Source: Colwellia sp. (GTDB lineage Bacteria > Pseudomonadota > Gammaproteobacteria > Enterobacterales > Alteromonadaceae). Taken from it: a stretch of DNA of 64,000 bases. Both the position numbers and the translations under genes were made by a program. Where the stretch lies: NCBI GenBank assembly GCA_026196955.1, contig JAPHTO010000043.1:1-64000 (forward strand). The letters run 5' to 3'. Shown one piece after another: positions 9,746-19,976 of the stretch (within the stretch, counting starts at the first letter, position 1; the number at the start of each line of letters is the position of its first letter). The notes under the pieces were generated by a model, which searched no databases, was not told where the DNA came from, and was given only the letters and a program-made list of their open reading frames with translations.

Positions 9746-9757
9746 AGAGGTGAAAAC

Positions 9758-10006
9758 TCAATCGCGAATTTTAATATTGGGAGAGGTATTAATATCACCA
9801 TCTTCAGTGATTACCGCAACACCAGAGCTACAAGTAAGCACAGCCAAACTTCGTCCTTGCTCGTTGCGAACAAAAGATAATTCATAACCAAATTTGCCTA
9901 GGCTACTAGCTGAAAATTTCTGCGCTAGTGACAGCTTATTCCACCATATAGATTGCTCTGGTGATGCTTGCCGTCTTTCCAACATAGGCTTCTCTTGTGC
10001 TTGCAT
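9758..10006 (-). CDS. Conserved small protein of unknown function (82 aa)
   Basis: An 82-residue soluble protein that I do not recognise by family name. It has a polar N-terminus, a central WWNKLSLAQKFSASSLGKFG segment, then a beta-rich half (YELSFVRNEQGRSLAVLTCS and GVAVITEDGDI). AAGG lies about six bases before the ATG and AGGAG a little further up, so it looks truly translated. It is convergent with barA, ending 12 bases from the barA stop, and is followed by a 164-base gap before acpS. Similar short ORFs next to barA or acpS in related marine genera would strengthen the call. No signal peptide or membrane segment. Confidence 0.6.
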   Translation of the reverse strand: MQAQEKPMLERRQASPEQSIWWNKLSLAQKFSASSLGKFGYELSFVRNEQGRSLAVLTCSSGVAVITEDGDINTSPNIKIRD

Positions 10007-10170
10007 TATTGCCTTACTCCTACTCTCATTCCATTGACTGAGTTACTGAAAAAATAAAAACAAGCCCTTACTTTCGCAAGCGCCCTAGCTTGAGTGTAGT
10101 ACAAAAATCGTACAATTAAAAAGTAAGTTATATAAATATTTGTAGCTTACTTTGCAATTATTGATTAAGC

Positions 10171-10548
10171 CTATGAAAGTGTTACAAAAGCAGTAGCATA
10201 ATATTTTTCATCTGCAAGAGATATATGCCAACAGCTCGCATTTAGTGCTTTTGCTAGTTCTAACGCTCTATCGCTAAATACTAAGGTTGGCTGACCGCTC
10301 GCTAGTGAGATGATGCGAATATGCTGAAAAGAAACACCGTCAGCGATCCCCGTTCCTAGCGCTTTAGCTGCCGCTTCCTTCCCTGCCCAACGCTTTGCTA
10401 AATAGCGCTCTGGGTGTTTGGTCTGTTGATAATATTGATACTCTTCTGGTGTCAGCACCCTTTTCGCAAGGCGATCACGGGTGCTATCAGGCATATTTGC
10501 AATGCGGCTGATTTCAATTATATCTGTGCCAATACCCACAACTGGCAT
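10171..10548 (-). CDS. acpS: Holo-[acyl-carrier-protein] synthase AcpS
   Basis: Transfers 4'-phosphopantetheine from CoA to the serine of acyl carrier protein. The 125-residue protein has the two family motifs: GIGTDIIEISRI at residues 5-16, whose aspartate binds Mg2+, and RWAGKEAAAKALGTGI at about 53-68 with the conserved Glu and Lys. The C-terminus with WHISLADEKYYATAFV matches the last strand of the fold. It is one base downstream of pdxJ, the classic gammaproteobacterial pair, so the two are surely co-transcribed. Confidence 0.96.
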   Translation of the reverse strand: MPVVGIGTDIIEISRIANMPDSTRDRLAKRVLTPEEYQYYQQTKHPERYLAKRWAGKEAAAKALGTGIADGVSFQHIRIISLASGQPTLVFSDRALELAKALNASCWHISLADEKYYATAFVTLS

Positions 10549-10549
10549 G

Positions 10550-11287
10550 TTAAAGGCCGCTTCTTGCTGCTAACATGAGTGCCTTCATATCACGTACTGC
10601 TTTTTCTAAACCATCTATAACTGCACGAGCAATAATGGCATGTCCTATATTAAGCTCAATAATTTCTTCAATGGCAGCAATAGGCTTAACATTAAAATAG
10701 TTCAACCCATGGCCAGCATTGACTTTAAGGCCTATGCTATGGGCATATTTGATACCATCTGTTAAGCGTACTAATTCAGCTTGTTGCGCATTTTCTGAGG
10801 TAGCATCAGCATAGTGGCCAGTATGTATTTCAATATAAGGTGCACCACTCGCTAAAGCAGCATCAATTTGCGCTTTATCAGCATCTATAAATAAGCTCAC
10901 TTGCGTACCAACGCTAGTAAGTTTTTCAACCGCACTGGTTACTTTACTTAACTGACCAACAACATCTAACCCACCCTCTGTGGTTAGCTCTTCTCTTTTT
11001 TCAGGAACTAGGCAACAAAATGCTGGCTTTACGTCACATGCAATAGCAACCATTTCATCTGTCACTGCCATTTCAAAGTTCATCCGTGTGTGCAATGTTT
11101 GCTTAAGTACATGAATATCTCTATCTTGAATATGGCGTCTATCTTCACGCAAGTGCACAGTAATACCATCAGCACCAGCATGCTCAGCAACACTGGCAGC
11201 ATAAACAGGATCGGGATAATTAGTTCCACGGGCTTGACGCAAGGTAGCAATATGATCGACATTGACACCGAGTAGGATTTCTTTCAT
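10550..11287 (-). CDS. pdxJ: Pyridoxine 5'-phosphate synthase PdxJ
   Basis: Condenses 1-deoxyxylulose 5-phosphate with 3-amino-2-oxopropyl phosphate to make pyridoxine 5'-phosphate in the DXP-dependent vitamin B6 route. The 245-residue TIM barrel begins [20 protein letters not shown] with the substrate-binding DHIATLR motif. [18 protein letters not shown] near residue 40 holds the catalytic residues, and [11 protein letters not shown] near 190 the phosphate-binding region. The DXP it needs is made by Dxs, whose gene lies at 30915 in this window. It precedes acpS by one base; a 166-base gap upstream separates it from recO. Confidence 0.97.
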   Translation of the reverse strand: MKEILLGVNVDHIATLRQARGTNYPDPVYAASVAEHAGADGITVHLREDRRHIQDRDIHVLKQTLHTRMNFEMAVTDEMVAIACDVKPAFCCLVPEKREELTTEGGLDVVGQLSKVTSAVEKLTSVGTQVSLFIDADKAQIDAALASGAPYIEIHTGHYADATSENAQQAELVRLTDGIKYAHSIGLKVNAGHGLNYFNVKPIAAIEEIIELNIGHAIIARAVIDGLEKAVRDMKALMLAARSGL

Positions 11288-11453
11288 GTTTTATCTCTTA
11301 TTTTAATATACTCAAACCAACTTAAGATGTAGGATTTTCTGAGAGTTAATGGGCTTAAAGGCAAGGCTTTGATTGTAGAGAATGGCTAATCCCTTGTCAA
11401 AATCAATCACCTTATCTTTTCCTTTCTACACTCGTCTTTGGAACAAGTTGTAA

Positions 11454-12206
11454 TCAGTCTGCGTTAAACTTTTTCTTGATTTGACTTGAGTAAAGCTTAC
11501 GACTATTTAATGGTTTTCCATCAAGTAAATGATCAATAACACTGCGCATCAGCAATTTAAAAGTATTTTCAATCTCAACATTATGAATAGGTTTTTCATG
11601 ATGAATATACGCTGCAATGGCTTGTAAGTGATCGGTGCTAAAGTATGGCGTTGTTATATGATTAATTGCATATTTATAAGCAGGCATAAAGCCTTGCTCG
11701 GCTACAAAATAAAAACCAACAACCTTGTCGCTATTGTCCGTATAGATTGGCTCAAAGTCGAAGGATAAACCTAACTCATCAAGTAAAGATAATTCAAATT
11801 TTCTAAGTTGAGCAGCAATGGGCAAGTCTTGGGATAATGCCGAAATGGCGTGCTGATAGTGGGCAAATAATGACTCACACACGATGTCATCATTTAATAA
11901 GCGTACTAATAACTCATTGATATAAAAGGCGCTATATAAGCTGCTTTTGCTTAAAGGGTAGGATTTAGCACTTGCTTCAACGCTGATGATCCTTTTTAAG
12001 CTGCTACCTTGCTCTTTAAGTATTAGCCGCAAGGGTAAAAAAGGTTGGATCAAGCCCTTTTTAATAGAGCGTTTGGACTGACCAACATATACCAACGCAG
12101 AAACTTTGCCATTATGCTCTGTTAAAAGCTCAACCAATTGTTGATTCTCTTGAAACGGGCGAGAATGGAGTACGTAGGCACTTTGCTCTAGCAGATTATT
12201 GGACAT
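11454..12206 (-). CDS. recO: DNA repair protein RecO
   Basis: RecO helps RecR and RecF load RecA on gapped DNA and anneals single strands. At 250 residues it has the OB-fold N-terminus (AYVLHSRPFQENQQLVELLT, then GKVSALVYVGQSKRSIKKGL with basic DNA-binding residues), a helical middle (FYINELLVRLL) and a C-terminal helical part. No zinc-finger cysteines are seen, as in other gammaproteobacterial RecO proteins. The location between era and pdxJ matches E. coli. It starts 55 bases after era on the same strand. Confidence 0.94.
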   Translation of the reverse strand: MSNNLLEQSAYVLHSRPFQENQQLVELLTEHNGKVSALVYVGQSKRSIKKGLIQPFLPLRLILKEQGSSLKRIISVEASAKSYPLSKSSLYSAFYINELLVRLLNDDIVCESLFAHYQHAISALSQDLPIAAQLRKFELSLLDELGLSFDFEPIYTDNSDKVVGFYFVAEQGFMPAYKYAINHITTPYFSTDHLQAIAAYIHHEKPIHNVEIENTFKLLMRSVIDHLLDGKPLNSRKLYSSQIKKKFNAD

Positions 12207-12261
12207 GTCTACTATATATTAAGGAAGTTTTCATCATATCACGTCAGCCCCACATCTTTGC

Positions 12262-13173
12262 TTAACCTGAATAATCATCACCATAACCTAAACTACGCAA
12301 AGCTCGCTCATCATCAGCCCAGCCTGACTTAACTTTCACCCACGTCTCTAGAAAAACTTTAGCATCAAATAGATTTTCCATATCACGTCGAGCTTCTTGG
12401 CCAATAGTTTTTAAGCGCTCGCCTTTGTTACCTATTACCATACGTTTTTGACTATCTCGTTCAACCAATACTAAAGCATTTATATGAATAACACCTTTGT
12501 CATCCATTTTAAATTGCTCTATCTCTACCGTAGTCGAATAAGGTAGCTCATCACCGGTAAAGCGAATGAGTTTCTCTCTAATGATTTCTGAGGCCATAAA
12601 GCGACTTGAACGATCGGTGATATGATCTTCTGGAAACCAAAAATCACTTTCCGGCAAACTCTCTAAACAAAGCTTGGTAATAGTATCGACACCGTTACCT
12701 TTACTGGCTGAAATAGGCACTATGTCGCTAAAGTTATGCATAGCCCCAAGCTTTTGCAAATGCGGCAATAAATCATCTTTTTCAGCAATATTATCAATTT
12801 TATTAACCACTAAAATACAAGGTGAGCCACTTTTCTTAACCTTATTTAGCACTAACTCATCGTCAGTTGTCCAGTGGGTGCCTTCAACAAGAAAGACAAC
12901 CAACTCAACTTCAGCAATTGAGCTTGCTGCAGCGCGATTCATTAAACGATTAATAGCCCTCTTTTCCTCGGAATGTAAGCCAGGAGTATCGACTAAAACA
13001 GCTTGCTTATTGGCTTCAGTTAAAATGCCTAATATACGGTGACGTGTCGTTTGTGGCTTACGTGAGGTGATACTAATTTTTTGGCCTAACATGGCATTAA
13101 GCAAGGTGGATTTACCCACATTAGGGCGACCAACAATGGCAATTAAACCTGCGTGAGTAGTTTCATTTTTCAT
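12262..13173 (-). CDS. era: GTPase Era
   Basis: Essential GTPase for 30S ribosome assembly and 16S rRNA 3'-end maturation. At 303 residues it has G1 [16 protein letters not shown] at about 15-30, the effector region [12 protein letters not shown]3 DTPG near 61 and G4 NKID near 125. The C-terminal KH RNA-binding domain includes [19 protein letters not shown], and the protein ends with [20 protein letters not shown], the usual Era tail. It follows rnc by three bases, so rnc-era are one transcript, as in most Proteobacteria. Confidence 0.97.
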   Translation of the reverse strand: MKNETTHAGLIAIVGRPNVGKSTLLNAMLGQKISITSRKPQTTRHRILGILTEANKQAVLVDTPGLHSEEKRAINRLMNRAAASSIAEVELVVFLVEGTHWTTDDELVLNKVKKSGSPCILVVNKIDNIAEKDDLLPHLQKLGAMHNFSDIVPISASKGNGVDTITKLCLESLPESDFWFPEDHITDRSSRFMASEIIREKLIRFTGDELPYSTTVEIEQFKMDDKGVIHINALVLVERDSQKRMVIGNKGERLKTIGQEARRDMENLFDAKVFLETWVKVKSGWADDERALRSLGYGDDYSG

Positions 13174-13176
13174 CTG

Positions 13177-13959
13177 TTATTTTGCCTTTTGAACGCGTTG
13201 AGTAATCACACTTTTCTCTTGCTTTTTAATATTTTTCTTTGCAGTCTTTTTATCTCCAGCCTGTGCAGAGATAATAGCTAGCACTTGTTGTGCAGCCTCC
13301 TGCTCAGCTTTTCGTCTACTGGTGCCTTTAGCAATGACTTCATGATCAATAACGTCTGTGCTGCATCGAACAGTAAATTGCTGATTATGAGATTGACCTG
13401 TAGTATCAATAACGTCGTAGACTGGTAAAGGGATTCTTCGGCCTTGCAAATATTCTTGTAAACGCGTTTTAGGATCTTTTTGCTCTTGCCCTGGTTTTAT
13501 CGCACTCAAACGTTTGGCAAACCAAGCTAAAATTAATGCTTTGCAAACGCTAATATCTGAGTCTAAATAAACAGCACCTATAATAGCTTCAATAGCATCT
13601 TCTAATATTGATTCGCGGCGGTGACCACCACTTTTTAACTCACCTGGGCCTAGAATTAAATACTCACCTAACTTAAAATCACGTCCTATTTCAGCTAACG
13701 TAACCCCCTTAACCAAACTCGAACGCATCCGCGTTAAATCGCCTTCATCATGTTTGGGAAATTGTTCAAATAAGGCTTCAGCAATAACAAAGCCTAAAAT
13801 GGAGTCACCTAAAAACTCTAATCTTTCGTTATGCAGACCCTTAGCGCTACGGTGTGTTACCGCTTGAATCAATAAGTTGGGATCTTTAAAGCTATAACCA
13901 ATACTCTTTGATAAGCGTGCAATCGCTTGTTTATTATTGGCTTGTACATGCAATGCCAT
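13177..13959 (-). CDS. rnc: Ribonuclease III
   Basis: Double-strand-specific endoribonuclease that processes rRNA precursors and regulatory duplexes. The RIII domain (about 15-150) carries the signature [18 protein letters not shown] and the downstream catalytic stretch [15 protein letters not shown] dsRNA-binding domain follows (about 163-235, [13 protein letters not shown] to [10 protein letters not shown]). At 260 residues it is about 34 longer than E. coli RNase III because of a lysine-rich tail (residues 236-260). The ATG overlaps the lepB stop in a TAATG, so translation is coupled. Confidence 0.96.
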   Translation of the reverse strand: MALHVQANNKQAIARLSKSIGYSFKDPNLLIQAVTHRSAKGLHNERLEFLGDSILGFVIAEALFEQFPKHDEGDLTRMRSSLVKGVTLAEIGRDFKLGEYLILGPGELKSGGHRRESILEDAIEAIIGAVYLDSDISVCKALILAWFAKRLSAIKPGQEQKDPKTRLQEYLQGRRIPLPVYDVIDTTGQSHNQQFTVRCSTDVIDHEVIAKGTSRRKAEQEAAQQVLAIISAQAGDKKTAKKNIKKQEKSVITQRVQKAK

Positions 13960-14879
13960 TAGTTAATAGCACCAATGCGCTCAAAGCGTACATTTGTCGG
14001 TACCCAATGAGGTAATAGGCTATCAGCTGTGCGGTTGAAATCAAAACTCATCCAAATAGCAACCGCTTCTCCAACAAGGTTCTCTTCTGGTACAAAACCC
14101 CAAAAGCGTCCATCTAAGGAATTGTCACGGTTATCACCCATAACAAAATAATGGCCTGCCGGAACTAAGAATTCATCCTTTGCCGTTCCATCTTGTTGAA
14201 AATAATGATTGGTTCTGGGCATGGTATATTGATCATTTAAGATATTATGACTCTTATTCAGCATAGTCGCTTTAAACTGATTCATACCAAATTCGGCATC
14301 AGGTCCTTCATATTTATTAGTGAAGGTATTGATCACTTGAGTATATTCAGGACATTTTGCATCAGATGCTTTACAAGCAGGTTTAATATAAAGCGACTTA
14401 TTTTTATAAATAACTCTATCGCCAGGTAAACCTATTACGCGTTTAATGTAATCAATACGTGGATCTTGAGGGTATTTGAACACGACTACATCACCACGCT
14501 CAGGTAAACTGACATCAAAAAATTTGTTACGAGCTACTGGATCTTTTAAGCCATAATTAAATTTATTGACTAAGATAAAATCGCCGTCAAGTAAGGTTGG
14601 CATCATAGAGCCTGAGGGAATTTGAAAAGGCTCATACAAAAATGAGCGTAAAACTAAAACAAAGGCAATGACAGGAAAAATTTGTACTGAAGTATCAACT
14701 AAAGGAGATGGCTCCATTAATGTTGCAACGGTTTCTTCTGGTAGCTCTACTGTGCTTTGCTCCTGTGCTGACGCGACATTTAACTTGCGTTGTGGTGCTA
14801 AATAGAACTTATCTGCAAGCCAAACAATACCAGTAATAACGGTAATCGCCACCAAAATAATTGAAAAATATACTGCCAT
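13959..14879 (-). CDS. lepB: Signal peptidase I
   Basis: Inner-membrane serine protease that removes Sec/Tat signal peptides. The 306-residue protein has an N-terminal helix at about 3-22, a cytosolic loop and a second helix near 68-82. The catalytic serine lies in [11 protein letters not shown] just after it, and the lysine base in [13 protein letters not shown]. The conserved [14 protein letters not shown] box is near the C-terminus. A family-typical insertion with a short Cys loop ([11 protein letters not shown]) sits in the periplasmic domain. It lies between lepA and rnc, as in E. coli. Confidence 0.96.
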   Translation of the reverse strand: MAVYFSIILVAITVITGIVWLADKFYLAPQRKLNVASAQEQSTVELPEETVATLMEPSPLVDTSVQIFPVIAFVLVLRSFLYEPFQIPSGSMMPTLLDGDFILVNKFNYGLKDPVARNKFFDVSLPERGDVVVFKYPQDPRIDYIKRVIGLPGDRVIYKNKSLYIKPACKASDAKCPEYTQVINTFTNKYEGPDAEFGMNQFKATMLNKSHNILNDQYTMPRTNHYFQQDGTAKDEFLVPAGHYFVMGDNRDNSLDGRFWGFVPEENLVGEAVAIWMSFDFNRTADSLLPHWVPTNVRFERIGAIN

Positions 14880-14967
14880 ACTTATCCTATTGTAATTCTT
14901 TTGTAATACGCAACGAATAACGAACTTTCACTTATCGATAACCGTTACTTAAACTTTTTCTTTCTGC

Positions 14968-16758
14968 TTACTTGTCTAACTTAAGCACGGCTAAAAACGC
15001 TTCTTGAGGCACTTCAACATTACCCACTTGCTTCATGCGTTTTTTACCTTCTTTCTGCTTTTGTAATAATTTCTTCTTACGACTCACATCACCACCGTAA
15101 CATTTAGCGGTAACATTTTTGCGTAACTGTTTAACGGTTGTTCGAGCAATAACGTTATTACCAATCGCCGCTTGTATTGCAATATCAAACATTTGGCGAT
15201 GAATAAGCTCTTTTAGCTTGTCTACTAACATTCGACCACGAGACACAGAGTTAGTTCTGTGAGTGATCATGGCGAGCGCATCAACTCTGTCACCATTAAT
15301 CATGACATCAACGCGTACCATATCTGCCGCTTCAAAGCGTAAGAAGTGATAATCAAGCGAAGCATAGCCGCGACTCGTTGATTTTAACTTATCAAAAAAG
15401 TCCATCACCACTTCTGCCATAGGTAATTCATAAGTTACCGCAACTTGGTTGCCATGATAAATAAGATCTTTTTGTACACCACGCTTTTCAATACATAAGG
15501 TAATTACGCTACCTAAGTACTCTTGTGGCACTAATATATTAGCTTGTACGATAGGCTCACGGATTTCATTGATATTATTAATAGCAGGTAAATCTGCTGG
15601 GTTATCTATAGATAACACGTCACCATTAGTACAAGCAATTTCATAGTTTACCGTTGGCGCCGTGGTAATTAAGTCTAGATCATATTCACGCGCTAATCGC
15701 TCTTGAATAATTTCCATGTGTAACATACCGAGGAAGCCAATACGGAAACCAAAACCAAGCGCTGATGAATTTTCAGGTTCGAAAAAGAGAGAAGCATCAT
15801 TCAAGCTCAATTTGTTTAACGCATCACGAAAATTTTCATAATCATCAGAGCTGATAGGGAAAATACCCGCATACACTTGCGGTTGTGCTTTTTTAAAACC
15901 AGCCAATGGCTTTTCCGTTTCCTTTTTACTGATGGTGATAGTATCACCAACAGGAGCACCGTGAATTTCTTTAATACCCGCAATAATAAAGCCTACTTCA
16001 CCTGCGCGTAAAACACCTGTTTCAGTTTGTTTAGGCGTGAAAATACCCACTTTATCAATTTGGTGAACTTGCCCTGTCGACATAACCAACATTTTATCGC
16101 CGCGCTTTACTTCACCATTCATTACTCGAACTAAAGAGACTACCCCTTGATAATTATCAAACCATGAGTCAACGATCAACGCTTGCAAGTTAGCTGAAGG
16201 ATCGCCTTGTGGAGCAGGAATATTTTCAACAATTGTTTCTAATACATCTTCAATGCCAATACCGGTTTTTGCCGAGCAAGTTACCGCATCAGTAGCATCT
16301 ATGCCGATAATATGCTCAATTTCTTCACTAACACGTTCAGGATCTGCTTGCGGTAAATCTATTTTATTTAAAATAGGTAAAACTTCTAAATCCATCTCAA
16401 TGGCGGTATAACAGTTAGCTACCGTTTGGGCTTCTACCCCCTGACCAGCATCAACCACTAATAAGGCACCTTCACATGAGGCCAATGAGCGTGAAACTTC
16501 ATAAGAAAAGTCCACATGCCCAGGTGTGTCAATAAAGTTCAATTGATAGATTTCGCCATCTTTCGCTTTATAGTCTAAGGTGACACTTTGTGATTTAATG
16601 GTAATACCACGTTCACGTTCAAGATCCATGGAATCAAGAACTTGCGCTTCCATTTCACGGTCTTGCAAACCACCACAATGTTGAATTAAGCGATCAGATA
16701 AAGTTGATTTGCCATGATCAATATGGGCGATAATAGAGAAATTTCGAATGTTTTTCAT
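14968..16758 (-). CDS. lepA: Elongation factor 4 (LepA)
   Basis: Ribosomal GTPase that back-translocates or remodels stalled ribosomes and helps 30S biogenesis. The 596-residue length matches the family. The G domain starts at residue 1 with [17 protein letters not shown], switch I region [25 protein letters not shown] and [13 protein letters not shown]. Domains II, III and V follow, then the LepA-specific C-terminal domain ([20 protein letters not shown], then [17 protein letters not shown]). It precedes lepB with an 88-base gap, the standard lepAB order. Confidence 0.97.
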   Translation of the reverse strand: MKNIRNFSIIAHIDHGKSTLSDRLIQHCGGLQDREMEAQVLDSMDLERERGITIKSQSVTLDYKAKDGEIYQLNFIDTPGHVDFSYEVSRSLASCEGALLVVDAGQGVEAQTVANCYTAIEMDLEVLPILNKIDLPQADPERVSEEIEHIIGIDATDAVTCSAKTGIGIEDVLETIVENIPAPQGDPSANLQALIVDSWFDNYQGVVSLVRVMNGEVKRGDKMLVMSTGQVHQIDKVGIFTPKQTETGVLRAGEVGFIIAGIKEIHGAPVGDTITISKKETEKPLAGFKKAQPQVYAGIFPISSDDYENFRDALNKLSLNDASLFFEPENSSALGFGFRIGFLGMLHMEIIQERLAREYDLDLITTAPTVNYEIACTNGDVLSIDNPADLPAINNINEIREPIVQANILVPQEYLGSVITLCIEKRGVQKDLIYHGNQVAVTYELPMAEVVMDFFDKLKSTSRGYASLDYHFLRFEAADMVRVDVMINGDRVDALAMITHRTNSVSRGRMLVDKLKELIHRQMFDIAIQAAIGNNVIARTTVKQLRKNVTAKCYGGDVSRKKKLLQKQKEGKKRMKQVGNVEVPQEAFLAVLKLDK

Positions 16759-16869
16759 AGATGGAAGTTCAAATAAAAAGCTACAACGATAGCGAGTAAA
16801 ATCGGGAATGGCGTGATTTTAACGAATTTAGCGCGCTGGGGCTATCTTTTGTTCAGAAATTTACTTGTT

Positions 16870-17364
16870 TTATCTATTTGTAACATCAATAGGCTTAGTT
16901 AAAATCCGCAGTATTTCAGGCTGTAATTTAGCAATTCTATTGGGTTTGTTTTGCAAGTACTTGGCCAATCTATGTCCACAGTAGCCCCCTAAAATCCCCA
17001 CTAACAACGCCTGTAATTCATGTGTTAATGCTTGTTGACTTAACAACCATTGACCCAATGCAGAAAATATAAACAAGCCCAGTAAAGGTAACAAGTAGAC
17101 TTGCCAAGCACTTTGCAAAACATCTCCTTCAGGTAAAGATAAAACAACACAATCACCAACATTGATAGTTGTATCATTAATATCGCTTGAGATAGATTGG
17201 GGGTAAGGCAAGATAAAAGATAGCTTTTTATGAGGAATAGCTTTGGCCACTTGACCGCTCGCGCAACTATCAACTTGTGAGCAGCTATTACAGCTTGACT
17301 TAACTTGGCTAACTAGCGTTATTTGGGTGTCGTTAATCGCTACAACTTCTGCCAGCTCTTCCAT
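16870..17364 (-). CDS. rseC: SoxR-reducing system / sigma-E regulatory protein RseC
   Basis: Small inner-membrane redox protein, part of the SoxR-reducing machinery and a mild modulator of sigma-E. The cytosolic N-terminus has the cysteine cluster SSCNSCSQVDSCASG (about 23-37), C-x2-C-x5-C, as in RsxC/RseC proteins. Two transmembrane helices follow at about 86-105 and 112-132 (VYLLPLLGLFIFSALGQWLL and a second hydrophobic stretch). The total is 164 residues. Its ATG overlaps the rseB stop in TAATG, so it is the last gene of rpoE-rseA-rseB-rseC. Confidence 0.92.
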   Translation of the reverse strand: MEELAEVVAINDTQITLVSQVKSSCNSCSQVDSCASGQVAKAIPHKKLSFILPYPQSISSDINDTTINVGDCVVLSLPEGDVLQSAWQVYLLPLLGLFIFSALGQWLLSQQALTHELQALLVGILGGYCGHRLAKYLQNKPNRIAKLQPEILRILTKPIDVTNR

Positions 17365-18422
17365 TATGGCGTAGTAGGTTTGTGAGTAAAGCTAACGGAA
17401 TTAACAATTTTCTTTGCACTTGCTAAAGGGATTTTTCCGACAACACTCACTTCAACATTATTCACCACCTGATTTAACACTAATGTTGCGCCATCATTGG
17501 CGTACTCAATCGCTCTTTTCTTCTCTGCACTTGGATTAACATAAACTGATATATCAATTAAACCATCATTAAATAGCATAAACTCAACAGCTTGCTTACT
17601 ACCATTAATTCTATGTCTGTCTGATTTAATCTCCTTAAAACCACTGGGTAACCAATTAACTTGCCAAGCGAAATCTGTGCTAGTGTTTTTGGCTGAAAGC
17701 TCAATCACTTTTGGTAATTCTGTTACATATAGATTCTTTAAATTGTCAGACAAGGTTTCGCTGATCTCTAGGTGAGTAAATTGAATTTGCTCAAGTAATT
17801 TTCCCTTACGAGTGATCACTGCCAGTTTTAACATTAAGCCACTGTCTTGATCTAACCATAACCAATAACCATAGCGGTGCTCGTCTTGTGGGACAATGCG
17901 GATCAATTGTGCCGCTCTACCTAAAACGCGACTTTTTCCGACAGAAACAAAATGATAATTGCTATCTAATATGCTGATATCACGCCCAAAAACAGCAGGA
18001 ATTGGGCCACTAATTTGCGAAGAATCTATAGAGTATGGTGCATACTCAGGTTCGATATAACTCACAGTATTGCCAATGCGTAAAATATCTCGGCGAGGGC
18101 CATTTAATAACGCTAAGATTTCTAGCTCTACTTTTTTAATAACCGTTTCACGCTCACCTTTCGAGCTTTCTCCATCATTAACATTCTTGTTTTCAGGCGC
18201 ATCAACTACGCCGTGTAACCAATGATAAGGCTCAGCTTGGTTATTTTTTACAACAACAAATGAAGTATTAAAATTTAACTCACGAAGTGATTTTGATAAG
18301 CGTTCTAATGATAATCGTGCTTGCTCAGCATCTGCTGCAATAGCAGAAAAACTAAAGCAGGCAGAAATCAAAAAGTGTAGGGAAAATAGTTTAGTAAGCA
18401 GTTTAGGAGATAAGATCTTCAT
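17364..18422 (-). CDS. rseB: Sigma-E negative regulator RseB (periplasmic)
   Basis: Periplasmic sensor that binds RseA, blocks DegS cleavage and releases when it binds mislocalised LPS or lipoproteins. At 352 residues it has a signal peptide (about 1-29, ending SAIAADA), a large MucB/RseB N-terminal lipid-binding domain (about 35-225, with RRDILRIGNTVSYIEPEYAP and LGRAAQLIRIVPQDEHRYGY), and a smaller C-terminal domain (about 235-345, with WLPSGFKEI). A possible lipobox-like ISAC inside the signal sequence is probably chance. It lies between rseA and rseC. Confidence 0.94.
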   Translation of the reverse strand: MKILSPKLLTKLFSLHFLISACFSFSAIAADAEQARLSLERLSKSLRELNFNTSFVVVKNNQAEPYHWLHGVVDAPENKNVNDGESSKGERETVIKKVELEILALLNGPRRDILRIGNTVSYIEPEYAPYSIDSSQISGPIPAVFGRDISILDSNYHFVSVGKSRVLGRAAQLIRIVPQDEHRYGYWLWLDQDSGLMLKLAVITRKGKLLEQIQFTHLEISETLSDNLKNLYVTELPKVIELSAKNTSTDFAWQVNWLPSGFKEIKSDRHRINGSKQAVEFMLFNDGLIDISVYVNPSAEKKRAIEYANDGATLVLNQVVNNVEVSVVGKIPLASAKKIVNSVSFTHKPTTP

Positions 18423-18474
18423 GCGTTCTCAAGAATAGATTGCAAAGCAAGTGAATAACTGAATTATTCACTAT

Positions 18475-19095
18475 TTAGTCATCTTTTTCTAGCAATGATT
18501 GTTTTGCTTCTTTTGATTGTGCTGATTTGGCGGCACTTAATTTAACTTGTTGTTGGTGATCAGATAATAATGCTTGAAAACGACGCTGTTGTTCAATTCT
18601 TTGCTCAATGACAGCTTGTTTTTGAGATTGAGAATTTTGCTGAAAATTAAAGCTCACTGGATTGGCAAAACCCGCTAAAGGTTTAGTTTGCACAACTTGA
18701 CTAGGCGTTATAACTTCATTCGTGTCAGCGGTGTTTTGTTGAACACCAATAATCATTAAACCTGCTGCAGAGGCAGCTATAGCTAACTGTCCAAAAGGTC
18801 TTATTAATTGTACAACTTTCGCTTTAAAAGTTTGTTGGCTGCTATTATTTACAGACTTTGGCGCTAAAATACTAGGTTCATCGGCGATGGCTTCGGCAAT
18901 TTGTGCTGATAAATCTAATTGTAATGTTTGTGGAATTTCATCACGAATAACATCACCAATTAAATGGTATTGTTGCCATGTTGCAGATAAGTGTTCATCC
19001 TTGAGCATGTCATCAATAGCCTGTTCAGAGCTTTGCTCATCAACACGGTAGTTATCAACTAATGATGATATTGTCTCAAACTTACTTTCACTCAT
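18475..19095 (-). CDS. rseA: Anti-sigma-E factor RseA
   Basis: Single-pass membrane protein that sequesters RpoE until DegS, RseP and ClpXP degrade it. The cytosolic N-terminal domain (about 1-95) has the family look: ETISSLVDNYRVDEQ, then TWQQYHLIGDVIRDEIPQT. A transmembrane helix at about 101-118 (QLAIAASAAGLMIIGVQ) leads to a Gln-rich periplasmic tail (about 150-206) with a coiled-coil tendency, the part that would bind RseB. It starts 61 bases after rpoE. Confidence 0.93.
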   Translation of the reverse strand: MSESKFETISSLVDNYRVDEQSSEQAIDDMLKDEHLSATWQQYHLIGDVIRDEIPQTLQLDLSAQIAEAIADEPSILAPKSVNNSSQQTFKAKVVQLIRPFGQLAIAASAAGLMIIGVQQNTADTNEVITPSQVVQTKPLAGFANPVSFNFQQNSQSQKQAVIEQRIEQQRRFQALLSDHQQQVKLSAAKSAQSKEAKQSLLEKDD

Positions 19096-19156
19096 ACGTT
19101 AACCTTTAAACTCATAAAATAATTTATAAAAACGGGTAATCTAGCAATTCACTCTG

Positions 19157-19735
19157 TTATTTATGAAGCAGGGGCGATATCTTTTTATCGATAGCATCAC
19201 GAGCTCTAAAAATACGGGAGCGTACTGTACCTACAGGGCAATCCATAATGGTCGCTATTTCTTCATAACTTAAACCTTCAATTTCACGAAAGTTTATAGC
19301 AATACGCAAATCATCCGGTAATTGCTCTATTGTCTTAAAAATAACAGTTTTAATTTCTTCCGTGAGTAACACTTTTTCAGGTGATGCATTTTCTCTTAAT
19401 GCTTCTCCACCATCATAAAACTCTGCATCTTCTACTTCAACATCATTGCTTGGCGGTTTACGGCCAAGTGCAACACTGTGATTCTTAGCACAATTAACCG
19501 CAATACGATATAACCAGGTGTAAAATGCGCTATCACCTCTAAAATTAGGTAAGGCGCGATAAGCTTTTATAAAAGCTTCCTGCACTATATCAGGTACGTC
19601 GCTATTGTTGCTTACATAACGTGACACTAAATTTGCCACCTTATGCTGATATTTTGTTACTAACAGGTTAAAGGCATTTTTATCGCCTTTTTGCACCCGT
19701 TCAACCAATACTTGGTCGACGTTCTGTTCGCTCAT
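19157..19735 (-). CDS. rpoE: RNA polymerase sigma factor RpoE (sigma-24)
   Basis: Extracytoplasmic-function sigma factor for envelope stress. I place the start at the second ATG (19735), giving MSEQNVDQVLVERVQKGDKN and 192 residues, nearly the E. coli protein in length and first residues. An ATG at 19744 would add three residues but sits only two or three bases from the AGGAG. Region 2 has VANLVSRYVSNNSDVPDIVQ EAFIKAYRAL (about 30-60) and region 4 has EIEGLSYEEIATIMDCPVGT (about 150-170). A sigma-E-like promoter lies upstream (19832-19858), which suggests autoregulation. It diverges from nadB as in E. coli. Confidence 0.97.
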   Translation of the reverse strand: MSEQNVDQVLVERVQKGDKNAFNLLVTKYQHKVANLVSRYVSNNSDVPDIVQEAFIKAYRALPNFRGDSAFYTWLYRIAVNCAKNHSVALGRKPPSNDVEVEDAEFYDGGEALRENASPEKVLLTEEIKTVIFKTIEQLPDDLRIAINFREIEGLSYEEIATIMDCPVGTVRSRIFRARDAIDKKISPLLHK

Positions 19736-19831
19736 TTGAGCCATATCTCCTACATACTACAGCTATATACACCGATAAAATAAGGGGTATAAACTCATTT
19801 ACTACATTTGGCTCATAACAAACGCATCAAT

Positions 19832-19858
19832 TAAGACTACGCAATTTTAAAAAAGTTC
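19832..19858 (-). promoter_or_regulatory. Predicted sigma-E promoter of rpoE-rseABC
   Basis: On the minus strand GAACTT (19853-19858) is followed after exactly 16 bases by TCTTA (19832-19836). The sigma-E consensus is GAACTT, 16-17 bases, then TCTGA or similar. This leaves a leader of roughly 90 bases before the rpoE start. Positive autoregulation of rpoE from such a site is known in E. coli; its action here is inferred. Confidence 0.7.
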
Positions 19859-19976
19859 TAAAATAATTTACTTTTTTTTAATTTTAGACTTAATACTGTT
19901 CCCAAGCACCAATAAACGGTAAAATTCATTCAATAACATTATTATATCCGAAAAAACATCTGAAAATCATTTTTAT

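Noticed and set aside
12674-13042. 122-codon plus-strand open frame opposite era
   Set aside because: Antisense shadow of the Era G domain; composition follows the opposite strand codons.
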